A stretch of 64,000 nt of DNA from Dysidea avara (taxonomy: Eukaryota; Porifera; Demospongiae; Dictyoceratida; Dysideidae). Position 1 is the stretch's first letter. Every line of letters begins with the position of its first letter. Made by a program: the position numbers and the translations under genes. The notes beneath the pieces are model-generated. The model was not told the DNA's origin. It made no database searches and was given only the letters and a program-made list of their open reading frames with translations. The DNA is taken from the NCBI RefSeq assembly GCF_963678975.1, contig NC_089274.1, positions 17,253,633-17,317,632 of the forward strand. Reading direction: 5' to 3'. Positions 15,100-26,404 of this stretch are shown here, piece by piece.

Positions 15100-18000
15100 A
15101 TGGCGACAGCAAGAGCGGCAGGGAACGTATGCATGTTTTGTACGAAGCAGGAGCAGACTGTTTGTGGAGAATTGATCAATAAGAATTCGTGTTGTGCTCA
15201 TATTAACTGTCTGGTATGATCGTTGCCCGTTTGTGGTTACTGTTTACTCGTTGCTATAGTACTTCGCCTCCGGTCTGGCTCAGGACGGCAGCGAAAGTGA
15301 AGGGATCGTGGGATTTTTTGAAAAGGATGTCGAAAAAGAAGTTCGTCGTTGCAGAAGATTGGTAAGAATCGATTTCCGTGTACCTTCGTATACCTAATTT
15401 GTTTTCTCAGAAATGTAATTTTTGTGGATTATTCGGGGCAAGTGTAGGGTGCGCGGTCACTAGTTGCCGCGTGTCTGCCCATTTCCCTTGTGCTGAGCAA
15501 AATGGATTTCTCTTTCAGTATACCGGAACCTTCAAGTAAGTCTGTGGATTTATACACACTGAAACCTGAGCCAGATTATTATTAAAGCCATCACTTAGTT
15601 CTCAAGGCCAGGCACACTTGATTACTTGTTTCTCATCCACAAAGTTGTGGAATCGCATTTGAGTGGAGTCATTATTGAAGGAAAGCTCAAAAAACTGATA
15701 CCACTTTTTCTGTGGTGCACTTAGACAGACATTTGCTGTAAAATGATAGTCAGCCTTCTCAGCATCAATATATGTGTGTACATGAGTGATAACAGCAATA
15801 ATGAAATTAGAAGTAGCAGAGTGAAATGAGAAACAATCAAGTTTGCCTGGCCTATGCAGGTGGCTGTGTGCATTTCACAGGTTACTTTGCATATTTCATA
15901 ATGGCCAGTTTATAGAGGTGAATTATTGTACAGTAACCTGATTAGCTGTATTTATGCTATACCAAATTAAGCTTCTGTTTGTGTAAGCAATAGTATTATT
16001 ATTTTTAAAATGGATACGATGTATAGGACAACAATTATAGAAACAATATTGTTAAGTGAAGGCCTTTGATGGTATCCAATAATATTGAGTAAACTTAGCA
16101 GGTTGATGTTCTTAGATCCCTGAACTCTGCATGGAGAGAGAAATACAACTTCTAAAAAATAATAATTGTAATATGGGTGACCATGTAACCATCACCCTTA
16201 GAAGGGAACAGAACCTGGCTTCATTGTTTAATTGTACTAAATGATTTCTCTAGGGCTTATTGTTTGAATCACAGTCCAAAGCAGCAGCGGATGAGACTGA
16301 AAGGAAATTGCATAATTTGTTTGACTAACAAAGACCGAGAGCGAGGCAGTAGATTATATACTCCGTGTTGTAGGAATGGCTGGTTCCACCGTGCTTGTAT
16401 CCAGGTATGCTAGGCCTCTACTGTGCATATTTGGCATGTACGTATGAAATGATACTATTATTGAATGCTGCACTGTGTTGAGTGTGTTGATAGTTGGTTG
16501 ACTTCTAACCACTATTTGCCTATCTTGTATATCTCTCTCGTATACGTTATTCACCTTAGACCACTGAACAATCTTTAGGTGCTTCTTTTCTATCGCAATT
16601 GTTTATATTCTCGCCTGAGACTCTCAAAGGCAATATTTGTGGGTGTGTTTAAAGACTGTAATGCAGGGATTTTTCTAGGGGGGGGCAAAGGGGGCATTTT
16701 GCCCCCCCCTGAAAATGATTTTTTTCCTGAACTCTGCCTCAACCAGCCCAATGATGAAACAATGATAAATTGATTTGAAATCATAAAATTTAGTCGATGG
16801 CTAGCTAGCTACAATAAAACAAATTTAGCCTAATTTAAGTTCTGCCCCCCCCCTCAATTTCTGAAAAACTCGGATTGCTTCTAGAAAAATCCCTCCTGTA
16901 ATGTAATACCAATTGGTAACACAGATGCATATTATGGTGATGCACATGGCTGGCCACATTGTTTGTAAGTCAAATCACTCAATTATTTCTAAGGTGATAG
17001 TTCGATTACCATATGCAAGGAGGTTTTGACATAAGAAAAATTTGACGAATTCACACTTCAGCAGATTTGACGAATAAAATGTTGGCAAAAATCAAGAAAT
17101 TGTAGGCAAAACCTGTACTTTTAAGTGTGCTTATAAACATTTGACGAATTTAAATTTGATGAATTTAACCGATTTGTCAAATTTTTTTGATGTCAAAATT
17201 TCCTTTCGTACGGTAAAGTATTGTGTTGGCAGTGTGTGTTGTATTAGAGTAATTGAACAGTTTTGGAGTACTTCAATGGGATGAACAAATACACTAATCT
17301 GAGCACTACCCCAACTCTAGGAAATCCAACATTCTTTCTAATCTCTGTCACAATGAATGCTATATTACAGGGATTTCACTCTTCTGTTTCCCAACTGGTA
17401 CGGAAACATACTTTTTTTTAAACCTGTGTATATACCACTTTAGCGTGGGCGTTCAAAGGTGCCGCTCGAGGTTTAACTCGCATATTGCCCGGGAAATATC
17501 ATGGGAAAGCGGTTTGCCAATGATTTTGATACCCAGCCAGTTCAAAGAAACAATGCACTTTGACTCGTTATATTGAGCTACATAGAACTTTGTATTGTGG
17601 GACTTGTTTTTGTAGTGGTTGCTAAGCTGAGTATATTTGCTAATTTAGACTAGTTGCTTGTTAGTAAAGGATAATGAAGGCACAAAATAATTGTTTGGAC
17701 GATCGTGGATGCGTATTTTTACCCACCGCATATCAGCCTTTGAACAGACCATGGAACAGCAAAGCTACTACTGCTATGCTGAAATAGGTTAGTAACTTAC
17801 AGTCCTAAGTACTTAACTTAATATAATAACTTGCTGTCCCAATAGCGAAGTTAGTTGGCTTAACTTAGTACAAGAATGGCAATATAAATTCCATCCCACA
17901 ATCGCAAATTTTCTAACATTGCGTGTTGAAACATAGTAATGTATTAATGACGTTTTAATATATGGACAACGTTTTGATGGCTATTAGCCCACGCTATTAA

Positions 18001-21000
18001 AACCACGATTGATCTTCAGATTCTACTGTATAAAACAAACGGGATGAGTTCTCGTTAGTTCTTTCACCTATTAGGTGAGTGAGCCCCAAGTGATATATAT
18101 CACTTATACCATATATCAAGACACATGGTAGTGTGTCGTGCGGCCCAAGAAGCCGGCGCATAACACCCGTGAGTGTATTGACAGGAAGAAAGAAAATGCA
18201 ATTTTCGCACCTCTGTAGCTCTGTGCTGCCTTGATGAAACAAGACAAATTTTGATGTGGACACTCCCTCCACCTTCAGCACTCCACATTCCAAATTAGAG
18301 CGAAATCGCTTCAAGCGTTTCCGAGATATGCGACTTCAAAAATTGGCTTAGTTTCTTCGGGTTTTTTTCTTCCTCTTTTCGCACACTTACAAAAACTGCT
18401 ATAAAATGCAAACGCTATATCCGATTGCCTTGAAATTTGGCACACAGAAGCAGGGTTTAAAGGCGCATCTCTGTACCAACTTTGGCTAGGATACGATAAA
18501 CAGGAAAAGAGTTATGATCGATTATTCACGAAAAATAACACCAATATGTTGTCACGCCTACGGGGTAAACCGCGTATGGGAAGAAGCTGAAAATTGGTGG
18601 GTGAATAGGTTAACTATTGAACCTCAAACTTTTTGTGGTTTGAAAGAAATCGAGCTAAAAACCAGGAAGATACAACGAAAAAACCAACAGTGTGTAACAA
18701 TTACGCAATCGAGATTAGCTAATAAAAAAAAAACGACTACTTGCCACGCCTACCAGATAAACCGCTAGGGGGAATGCTTTGAAAATCGCTGTATAGAAGG
18801 AGTAATCATCTTAGAAAGGCTCTTCAATGGTGTAGAAGAATCAGACTTAAAGCCACGGAGTTATAACATGAAATCCAACTTGGTGCAGCAAGTGCGAGAT
18901 CAAGATACTCTAATAGAGCAGTCATCCTAATAGAACAGTCACCCTGAAGAGAATTCAAGAGATCAGCTAGAAACAAGTAACCTGTATAGAGATCAGCTAG
19001 AAACAAGTCACCCTGTAGAGAGTTCAGCTAGAAAAATTTACGTTATAGGGAGTTCATGCAACTACGGAAAGGGATAGTTCAGCTAGAAGAAATCACCTTG
19101 TAGAGTTCAGCTACATAGGAACTACCATGTAGAGAGTTCAACTACAAACAAATCGCCCTGTAGAGAGATCAGTAGAAGAAGTTACCTTGTAGAGAGGTCA
19201 GCTACAAACAAATCACCCTGTAGAAAGATCAGCTAGAAGGAGTCACCTTGTAGAGAGTTCAGTTACAAAGAAACCATCATGTAGAGAATTCAGCTACAAA
19301 CTAGTGACCTTGTAGAGACATCAGCTAAAAGAAATTACCTTGTAGAGAGTTCGGCTACAAAGAAACCACCATATAGAGAGTTCAGCTGCAAACAAATCAC
19401 CTGTAGAGAGGTCAGCTACAAACAAATCTCCCTGTAGAGAGATCAGCTAGAAGAAGTTTCCTTGTAGAGAGTTCAGCTACAAACAAATCACCCTGTAGAA
19501 AGATCAGCTAGAAGAAGTTACCTTGTGGAGAGTTCAGCTACAAAGAAACCATATTGTAGAGAGTTCAGCTGCAAACAAATCACCTATAGCGAGTTCAGCT
19601 ACAAACAAATCTCCCTGTAGAGAGATCAGCTAGAAGAAGTTACCTTGTAGAGAGTTCAGCTACAAAGAAACCATCATGTAGAGAGTTCAGCTGCAAACAA
19701 ATCACCTGTAAAGAGTTCAGCTACAAACAAATCTCCCTGTAGAGAGATCAGCTAGAAGAAGTTACCTTGTGGAGAGTTCAGCTTCAAAGAAACCATCATG
19801 TAGAGAGTTCAGCTGCAAACAAATCACCTGTATAGAGTTCAGTTACAAACAAATCTCCCTGTAGAGAGATCAGCTAGAAGAAGTTTCCTTGTAGAGAGTT
19901 CAGCTACAAACAAATCACCCTCTAGAAAGATCAGCTAGAAGAAGTCACCTTGTAGAGAGTTAAGTTACAAAGAAACCACCATATAGAGAGTTCAGCTGCA
20001 AACAAATCACCTGTAGAGAGTTAAGCTACAAACAAATCACCCTGTAGAGAGATCAGCTAGAAGAAGTTACCTTGTAGATTGTTCAGCTACTAACAATTCA
20101 CCCTGTAGAGAGGGCAGCAAGAAGAAGTCACCTTGTAGAGTGTTCAGTTACAAAGAAACCACCATGGAAAGTTCTGTAATAAATATATGTATTATATATA
20201 TATAATTTGTACATTTACTGATAAAATCAGAACTATTTAAAGTGCATCTGCTTCATCTTTTCTTCTTCCTGTGGTAAAGAAAAAAAAGACAGGTTAAAAA
20301 AGTGCCAAGGCCGGCCGTATACAAATACAAAAAGAAATGAAATATAATCCAAAACAGCCAAGCTGTAAAAAAACAGTGCGGCCCTCAAAAAGGCTATGGT
20401 GAAAAAGGATGTGAAATCCAAGGTGGCGGCCAAGAAATGGCTGTGATGGTAGGTTAATGGTGAAAATTTTAATAACGGCAATTTAGGTGAATTTTTGCCA
20501 AGACCAAGCAGCACAAAAATTCACCTGAATTGTCGTTATTAAAATTTTTACCATTAACCTACCATCACAGCCATTTCTTGGCCGCCACCTTGGATTTCAC
20601 ATCTTTTTTCACCATAGCCTTTTTGAGGGCCGCACTGTTTTTTTACAGCTTGGCTGTTTTGGATTAGATATATATATCAGCAAAATCCCTCACAGCCGTG
20701 GTATAACTATTATATAGCTGCTACTATACAGTTTCAATAAAGTACTGTATCTGTATGTATTTAGTAGTTTAAGCCATGTTTACCACTAGTGTAATCTCAT
20801 TTCATGTGCTTTTCCCTAGCAATATGCACTGAGTGCTGGTATTTACCACTTCAAGTGTCCACTGTGTGCAAACACTGAACGATTTGTACGTGACCTTATG
20901 CACTATGGTATCCAAGTGCCATTCAGGTTAGCAGTAGACACGAGTTATAAAGGTATTAGATGTAATCATTTTTCAGGGATGCATCTTGGGAATTGGGAGG

Positions 21001-21430
21001 CCTGTATCAAGATTTACTGGAAGAACACAAGCATTGTGATGCTGCCAAGTGTTCTTGTCCGAGTGGTCGTGATTTTGTGTCTGTCGATGGGTGAGTAGAG
21101 CCTTCGCACTATTTTAGTAGTACTGATTACATGTTGGTGTGTAGGGGTTCATGGTCTATGATTCTGTGTTCCAGCTGTAGCATACAGGGCACTCATTTGA
21201 TGTGCTGCATGCCTGAAGCTGAAGCAGCAATGGTTCCTGATAGCTGGGAGTGTGACATTTGTGTGCGTATTTCTCAGAGGCAGTTAGAGAAGCAGCTCGA
21301 TGGCAAGGTCAAAAAAGGAAGAGTGATCTTACCACCAGACGTATATCAAAATGCAGTAGAGCAATGTAAAAGAGTGGATAATGTATCAATCTGTTTACGA
21401 GACTGTAAAGTGTCAGCTTTCTTGGTATAA
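15100..21430 (+). CDS. PHF7/G2E3-like extended PHD protein
   Basis: Seven exons join in phase: 15100-15213, 15260-15361, 15411-15535, 16254-16404, 20820-20926, 20977-21090 and 21145-21430, predicting 332 residues. The extended PHD runs through VCMFCTKQEQ, GIVGFFEKDVEKEVRRC, KCNFCGLFGASVGC and SAHFPCAEQNGFLFQYTGTF. A second zinc module follows (CIICLTNKDR ... CCRNGWFHRACIQ ... YHFKCPLC), then CDAAKCSCPSGRDF and a last treble-clef CSSCSIQGTHLMCC ... WECDIC. This order is that of PHF7 and the N-terminal half of G2E3, nuclear proteins with E3 ubiquitin ligase activity on histones (PHF7) or other targets. No HECT domain follows, which favours the PHF7 form. Intron 4 is 4.4 kb against 45-720 bases for the others and is packed with repeats. 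The very short gap to the upstream gene is unusual. Confidence 0.88.
16664..16895. mobile_element. hAT-type MITE with 8-base target duplication
   Basis: Ends are inverted (CAGGGATTTTTCTAG on the left, CTAGAAAAATCCCT on the right) and flanked by the direct repeat CTGTAATG at 16656-16663 and 16896-16903. Interior has G and C homopolymer runs. No coding capacity. Eight-base duplications are typical of hAT transposons. Confidence 0.85.
17008..17216. mobile_element. MITE with imperfect terminal inverted repeats
   Basis: Left end TTACCATATGCAAGGAGG pairs with the complement of the right end (CCTTTCGTACGGTAA). TTTGACGAATT-like motifs repeat internally. Non-coding; family not assigned. Confidence 0.6.
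17441..17996. mobile_element. Short inverted-repeat element
   Basis: TAGCGTGGGC at 17441 is mirrored by GCCCACGCTA ending at 17996. The terminal repeat is only about 10 bases, so the call is weak. No ORF inside looks coding. Confidence 0.4.
17997..18899. other. Intronic stretch without recognised gene
   Basis: Part of intron 4 of the PHF7-like gene. Short ORFs on both strands have no recognisable motif and no splice context. Probably degraded mobile DNA. Confidence 0.5.
18900..20165. repeat. Composite minisatellite, unit about 30-32 bases
   Basis: About 40 diverged copies of a unit of the form GTAGAGAGTTCAGCTACAAA followed by CAAATCACCCT, alternating with variants carrying GATCAGCTAGAAGAAGTTACC and GAAACCATCATG. 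The variants recur in a regular order (higher-order repeat). The left edge contains a GATACTCTAATAGAGCAGTC motif. Non-coding. Confidence 0.93.
20345..20666. mobile_element. Foldback MITE, arms about 150 bases
   Basis: Left arm 20345-20500 and right arm 20515-20666 are near-perfect inverted copies (for example CCAAAACAGCCAAGCTGTAA against TTACAGCTTGGCTGTTTTGG), with only about 15 bases between them. A diverged relative of one arm is seen at about 35630-35720. Confidence 0.88.
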
Positions 21431-21867
21431 ATAACATATATGCTAGATAAGGAGGCAATCAGTGAATATTCATAATATATATATACACAGAAATATTTAT
21501 ATCATTTTTTTTTATTCCATTAAGCAATGCCACAACAACTTGGCAGTCTGCATACATCAATGTATACTTACACGAGAATGTTTTGTATTTATTATTGTAA
21601 AGCGTAACAACGTAACTGTATGGATCATGAAATATATATATTATATTGTATAATTTGAAACACATAATCAAGTCGGAGATCATAACATGATAATTATACT
21701 GGTAGTTCTCTGTATGGTACATAAAAATAAAGAGCCTTTAAATACAACAAGTAGGAGTGCCATTTATCTACATGTGTATTTTCATCACAAAATTAACAGC
21801 CATGTCTAGCCTGAATTCTATAAAGTATGTCTATATGAATTTAAAATATTATGCTGCTGAGGAAATA
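21431..21867. other. AT-rich convergent 3' region
   Basis: Between the PHF7-like stop and the stop of the kinase-Roc-COR-caspase gene. Very AT-rich; no gene visible. Confidence 0.6.
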
Positions 21868-24800
21868 TCAAAAGAACCACACTTGTTTGCGAAGCAGAGA
21901 TACTGGGGCAGGACACTGCTTGTAGCCTTGAGTGGTGTAGGCTTCAGACACCCTTTCATTGACAACTGTTAACATGCTAAGGAGGTCTTCTTGTGGTGCA
22001 AAGTCCACAAGAACTTCACACAATTTGGAGATATACCAAGAACCATATTGAGGGCTCCTCCAGGATATGTTCCCTGGCGGTGTGGCATAGCCATACAAGA
22101 AATCAGCTTCACTTGGCAATGAATGACGAAATTTATCTTCAGTAGAATCCCTGTCATCACTTTGGAAAGCATACCCTACATCTTCCTCATCTCCACGACA
22201 AGCTTGGATGAAGAATAATTTTGGTTTGTTTGCAAGAGATGGGCAGAAACTGCCTGTAAACAAACTAGCAATATCCCTCATCTTCACTGGTTGGCTGTCT
22301 GTACCATATACACCATCGATGTAGCCATGGCTGAGGATACAACACACAAAACTATCAAATTGTTCATGACTTGCTAAGGAAATTTGCATTAGTTTACGAA
22401 GGAGTTCTGAAGCAGTGAGATTTCTCAATATTTTCACATCGTAACGGAGGTACATCCAAGTGGCACAAAGGTTCTGTTCGTCAACATCTGAGCCACTGCG
22501 ATTAGATAATGTTAGATTGGTAGAATCATCTGGGGAAAAATCAGAATTGTTAATGATGATAGCTATACCATGAGGGTATCTGTCCATTGGGTACCTCTGT
22601 GCTGTCAAACTAGATTGGTTCTGTAGCTTAGTGGTTCCCCTTACTGAAGTATCAATATTATGTTGTTGAGTCATTGTGTTGTATTTTAGTTTGTGATGTT
22701 TCTGTAAGTTTGTTTTGGTGCCTGGCTGTTGATACTGTTGTATAGCCTGCTGTTTCTCCCGTGGTTGTTGCGATGATGTTTCTTGTTTCAATTCTTTTCT
22801 GGTTGAAAACAAATCCTCACTGTGTTGTGATCTTTTCTGATAAGTCAAATCATCTAGTGATGCTCTCAATGGCTCAACACTTCCACATTGCTCATCCAGT
22901 CTTGTGGTCCCCTCTTCTGTAGTACTCCGTCTCATGAAGTATTGATCTTCTGGATAACTCCTATGGCTTGAATAAACTGCAGTCACTCTGTGAGGATGCT
23001 GTGTTGACTCATAGTCCAGTTGTTGTAGTTGATGTGGATCACCGAGAGATGGTGTTGCTGCAAAAGACGATAAGGATCATTAAAACATGAGTATAAATCC
23101 TGATACATGCAGACACACATGGGTAGCACTCCCCCAGTAATAATTACATGATGTCCAACTAGCCACAGGCTGGCATGTGCCCCCCCTCCTCCCAATCTTA
23201 TAAAATCAATAACAGAACAAAATACTCTAATAGAGCATTCAGCTAACAGTCAGGTGTATGTAAGATTGTACTGAATAATGAACCGACTGTTCACATTAAC
23301 TTTCCTGATATGAAACATTAACAATAAGTGGCCTTAATGGGTAATTCAGTATCATCTCTTCCAAAAATTACATACAATCTGATGAGTTACCTGTTAAACT
23401 GGCAGGATCTAGGAGGTCATCATAGTAATTACGAGGCAACCGAGTATCATTAGAAGTAGCACAGAAGATGGAGTTACCACTGGATATGTCACTAAGGGTA
23501 ACATGGAGTATTGGGCAGTGTGGACAGGGGACAAATCTTATTGGACGTTTCTTTACTACTAGCAGGAACTCCTTCAAGATATCATTCAGCAATCTAGTTA
23601 TATCATTGATCAGTTCCCTTCTCTCTTGAGCACTAGATAAATCATCTTTATCTGGCATAGTGATAGTTAACTGGATACTTCCCTTCTCCTCACAATGACT
23701 GATGTAGTATATCTGATGAGCTCCCAAGTGCAGTCCCACCTTGCCATACCTCATCCTGTAACAGATAAGTTTTGACATTTAAGTTTGCAACACAGAACGT
23801 ACCATAACAATTTACATCTTTTCATCATGCTATGACAAATACACTTAGCTATCAGCTTGTTCAGAAGACCAATGGGGACAAAACCATCGTCGAATTTGAA
23901 GTAGATAATTCTCTGCTGTAGAGTATTGGGAGGATTTTTCCCATCATCACGTGGAACATGAAAAGGAACAATGATTGCATCTTCATGGTTTGGCAATAAA
24001 GAGTAGCCCTCCTCACTAAACCAAGTAGTTTCACAACCCAGCAGGTGAAGAATGCCCTTGACCTGTTTCTCCGTCACACGTACTTCACTAGAATAATCCA
24101 AGTGGAATGCTTCTAACCTCTTAAGAAGACTCTCGTGGAGAACACTATATTTATCAAAGCAACTAGCCTTACTGCAGTCAACTACAACATAGTAGTACGC
24201 AGCAACAGTGTAGCTTAAGAGTTTGGAAAGCCACCAAGGGGACAATATCACAAGATCTTTCAGAGACTTAATCTGGCTGAAGTATGAAATGGTACACCTT
24301 TCATGTAGGTATCTCAACAGGTCTTCAAACTCTGAGCTGTTCTCAGCCATTGGAATGGTGCATTTTGTAACCAAGTCAAGCATATTGGATTTTGAAATAG
24401 CATGCTCTTTGCATTGCAAAAGTTCCGCCTCAATGTTAAGGATATAGATTGGTTGGCCTTTCTTCACTAGAGTAGAAGCTTCAATGGCAGTATTTTTCAA
24501 ACGTTCTATCTCTTCATCATGACATTTGTTGCTGATAAAAAAGCAAAATTGTTGTAGAGCATTCTTAAGACCTTTGCTATAGCCAGCTAAATGCCGAGCA
24601 TAATGCTTTTCAAATAGCTCTTTCTCAAGCTGAGGTAAGATCTTATCTCTGGCAATCTCTCTAGCCACCTTAAGGTCAGGATGCAGTTTGTCAATATGAG
24701 TACCAGCTAGTATTGCAGTTGGTCGTAAGTGATCATCCTCTCCTTCCACTGAACAAACAGAATCAACAACCTTTAGCCAGTAGTGGATACCAGAAATAGA

Positions 24801-26232
24801 ATTGTGACACTCTGGTGGCTGGTAAGAGCCTTCATCTGGAACAATCTCTTCTGTTAGCTCCTTGGAAGCATCAAATGTGATCACAGGTACAGTATGCTCT
24901 GAAATGAAGGCAGAGGAAACATTGTGAAGGATTGCATCACCTGTGAAGTCCAAAATAGTAGCACAGAGATTGTCTATTGCTTGTGAGTGAAGCTCAGAGG
25001 GACTGTCAATGGCACAAGAAGGAGCTGTTGATTTAGAGACAAAACCGAGGTTCAAGGAAGACATACATTTGGTTTTGATGTGTTGTGTAACCTGGTCAAT
25101 AAACAGATCATGGAGATCGCTGGCCTTGTCAATTCTTTTCCAATCTTTGCAGAAAACTTTTTGTGCAGCCACATCAACTTCCTTACTGGTTCCCTCCAAA
25201 AATTCCTCATTGATTAATGATGCAACAAGACTGGTCTTCCCGCAATTCTTTGCTCCTACTACTAGCAACTGTAGATCTCTGGTCTGAACTTGTTGTTCCT
25301 TTAGAACATGCAAATAGTCCATCTTGATATCACTGTCCTTGTAGTGGCATTCTGTAATGGAACAATGACCTCATAATAAATGAGACAATATACAACTGAC
25401 CTGTTATCATACTGGTGATCTCCTCACAGATCTGTGATATTGTGGGACGTCTTTCTGGATCATCACTTAAACACTTCCTTGTTAGTTGCTTTAATGGCTC
25501 TGTACTGAACTGATCAATGTAGTGTTGACGTCTCTCAACTTCACTTTCTTTCTTGTAAGTTTGGGAGGCTGGTTTGGGCCATTGCTGACTACCAACATGA
25601 CAGATAACACAACCAAATGAGAACACGTCATACGGCAGTCCATAGTGACCCTTGAGTGCCTCTGGTGGCATAAAGCCAACAGTTCCTGGAGCTGCTTGAA
25701 CACTCTTTACAAATGGTGCCTCCTTTGCAGCTACAAAATCACTGATCTTGGCAACTTTACTCTTTGTCAACAGAATGTTATCACAAGTCAGGTCACGATG
25801 TATCACAGGAGGGTTTAGAGTGTGGAGGTACCTCAATCCTTTACTAACATCTCGTAATACAGATAGCTTAAAATACATGTGAAGGTTCTGGGAGCTCTCC
25901 AGTAAAGAGGTAAGGCTACAATCCATCAGTTCCATCACTAGAACTGGTAGTACAGCTTGTTCACTAGCATAATACACTCCTAACATCTTCACTATGTTTG
26001 GATGATCGAGTTTGCTGTGCTGAACACACTCGTGTAGGAAATCACGTTTGACCTGTTTAACGTTGCCCTCAACATACACCGAATTTAGTTCTTTACCAGC
26101 ACACACAGTACCATTGTATTCAACCTTGAATATCCTACCATAGGCCCCACAGGCTATTTCACAACTGCTCAGTTTTACGCCAGTAAGTTTCACGTCCTTT
26201 AACTCGCCAGCCATCGATTTTGAGTCGTCCAT
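21868..26232 (-). CDS. Kinase-Roc-COR-caspase fusion protein
   Basis: Exons 25401-26232, 23803-25351, 23391-23755 and 21868-23057 join in phase (1, 2, 1) to 1311 residues. Residues about 20-275 are a protein kinase: Gly loop GAYGRIFKV, Lys47, Glu68, HRDLTCDN at 145-152, DFV at 165-167 in place of DFG, and a PPEAL segment. Residues about 300-500 are a Roc GTPase with P-loop GAKNCGKTS (310-318). A COR region follows (YLHERCTISYF, ILSPWWLSKLL), and exon 3 continues it with PCPHC. A Gln-rich linker leads to a caspase domain (about 1070-1311) with catalytic His in ILSHG (H1159), Cys in QACRG (C1202) and the GSWYI substrate-pocket motif. Roc-COR proteins are GTPase scaffolds (LRRK, DAPK1, MASL1); here the kinase precedes Roc as in DAPK1. 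The splice joins are predicted from GT/AG sites and phase, not from transcripts. Three adjacent genes are the alternative, but in-phase junctions argue against it. Confidence 0.87.
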
Positions 26233-26404
26233 TTTCTAATTCAGTAACTATTGCGGGGCTTCGCGGGCGCACTACGGATGTTCAATCACAGATCGACAGC
26301 ATTACTGATGTTTTAACTTTAAAGGGGTCTGAGAGCTCAAACATTATAGGAAAACACACCCCAATACCCCTCCTTCTGTCTCAGCGGCAGCTTTGGATGT
26401 AGTA

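Noticed and set aside
18900-20165. Regularly spaced repeats as a possible CRISPR array
   Set aside because: There are no unique spacers of constant length: the units are contiguous and diverged, and the context is a eukaryotic intron.
21868-26232. Reading the kinase, Roc-COR and caspase as three independent genes
   Set aside because: All three exon junctions have GT/AG borders and matching phases, and the gaps are 47-333 bases with no room for ordinary promoters. A fusion is simpler, though cDNA proof is lacking.
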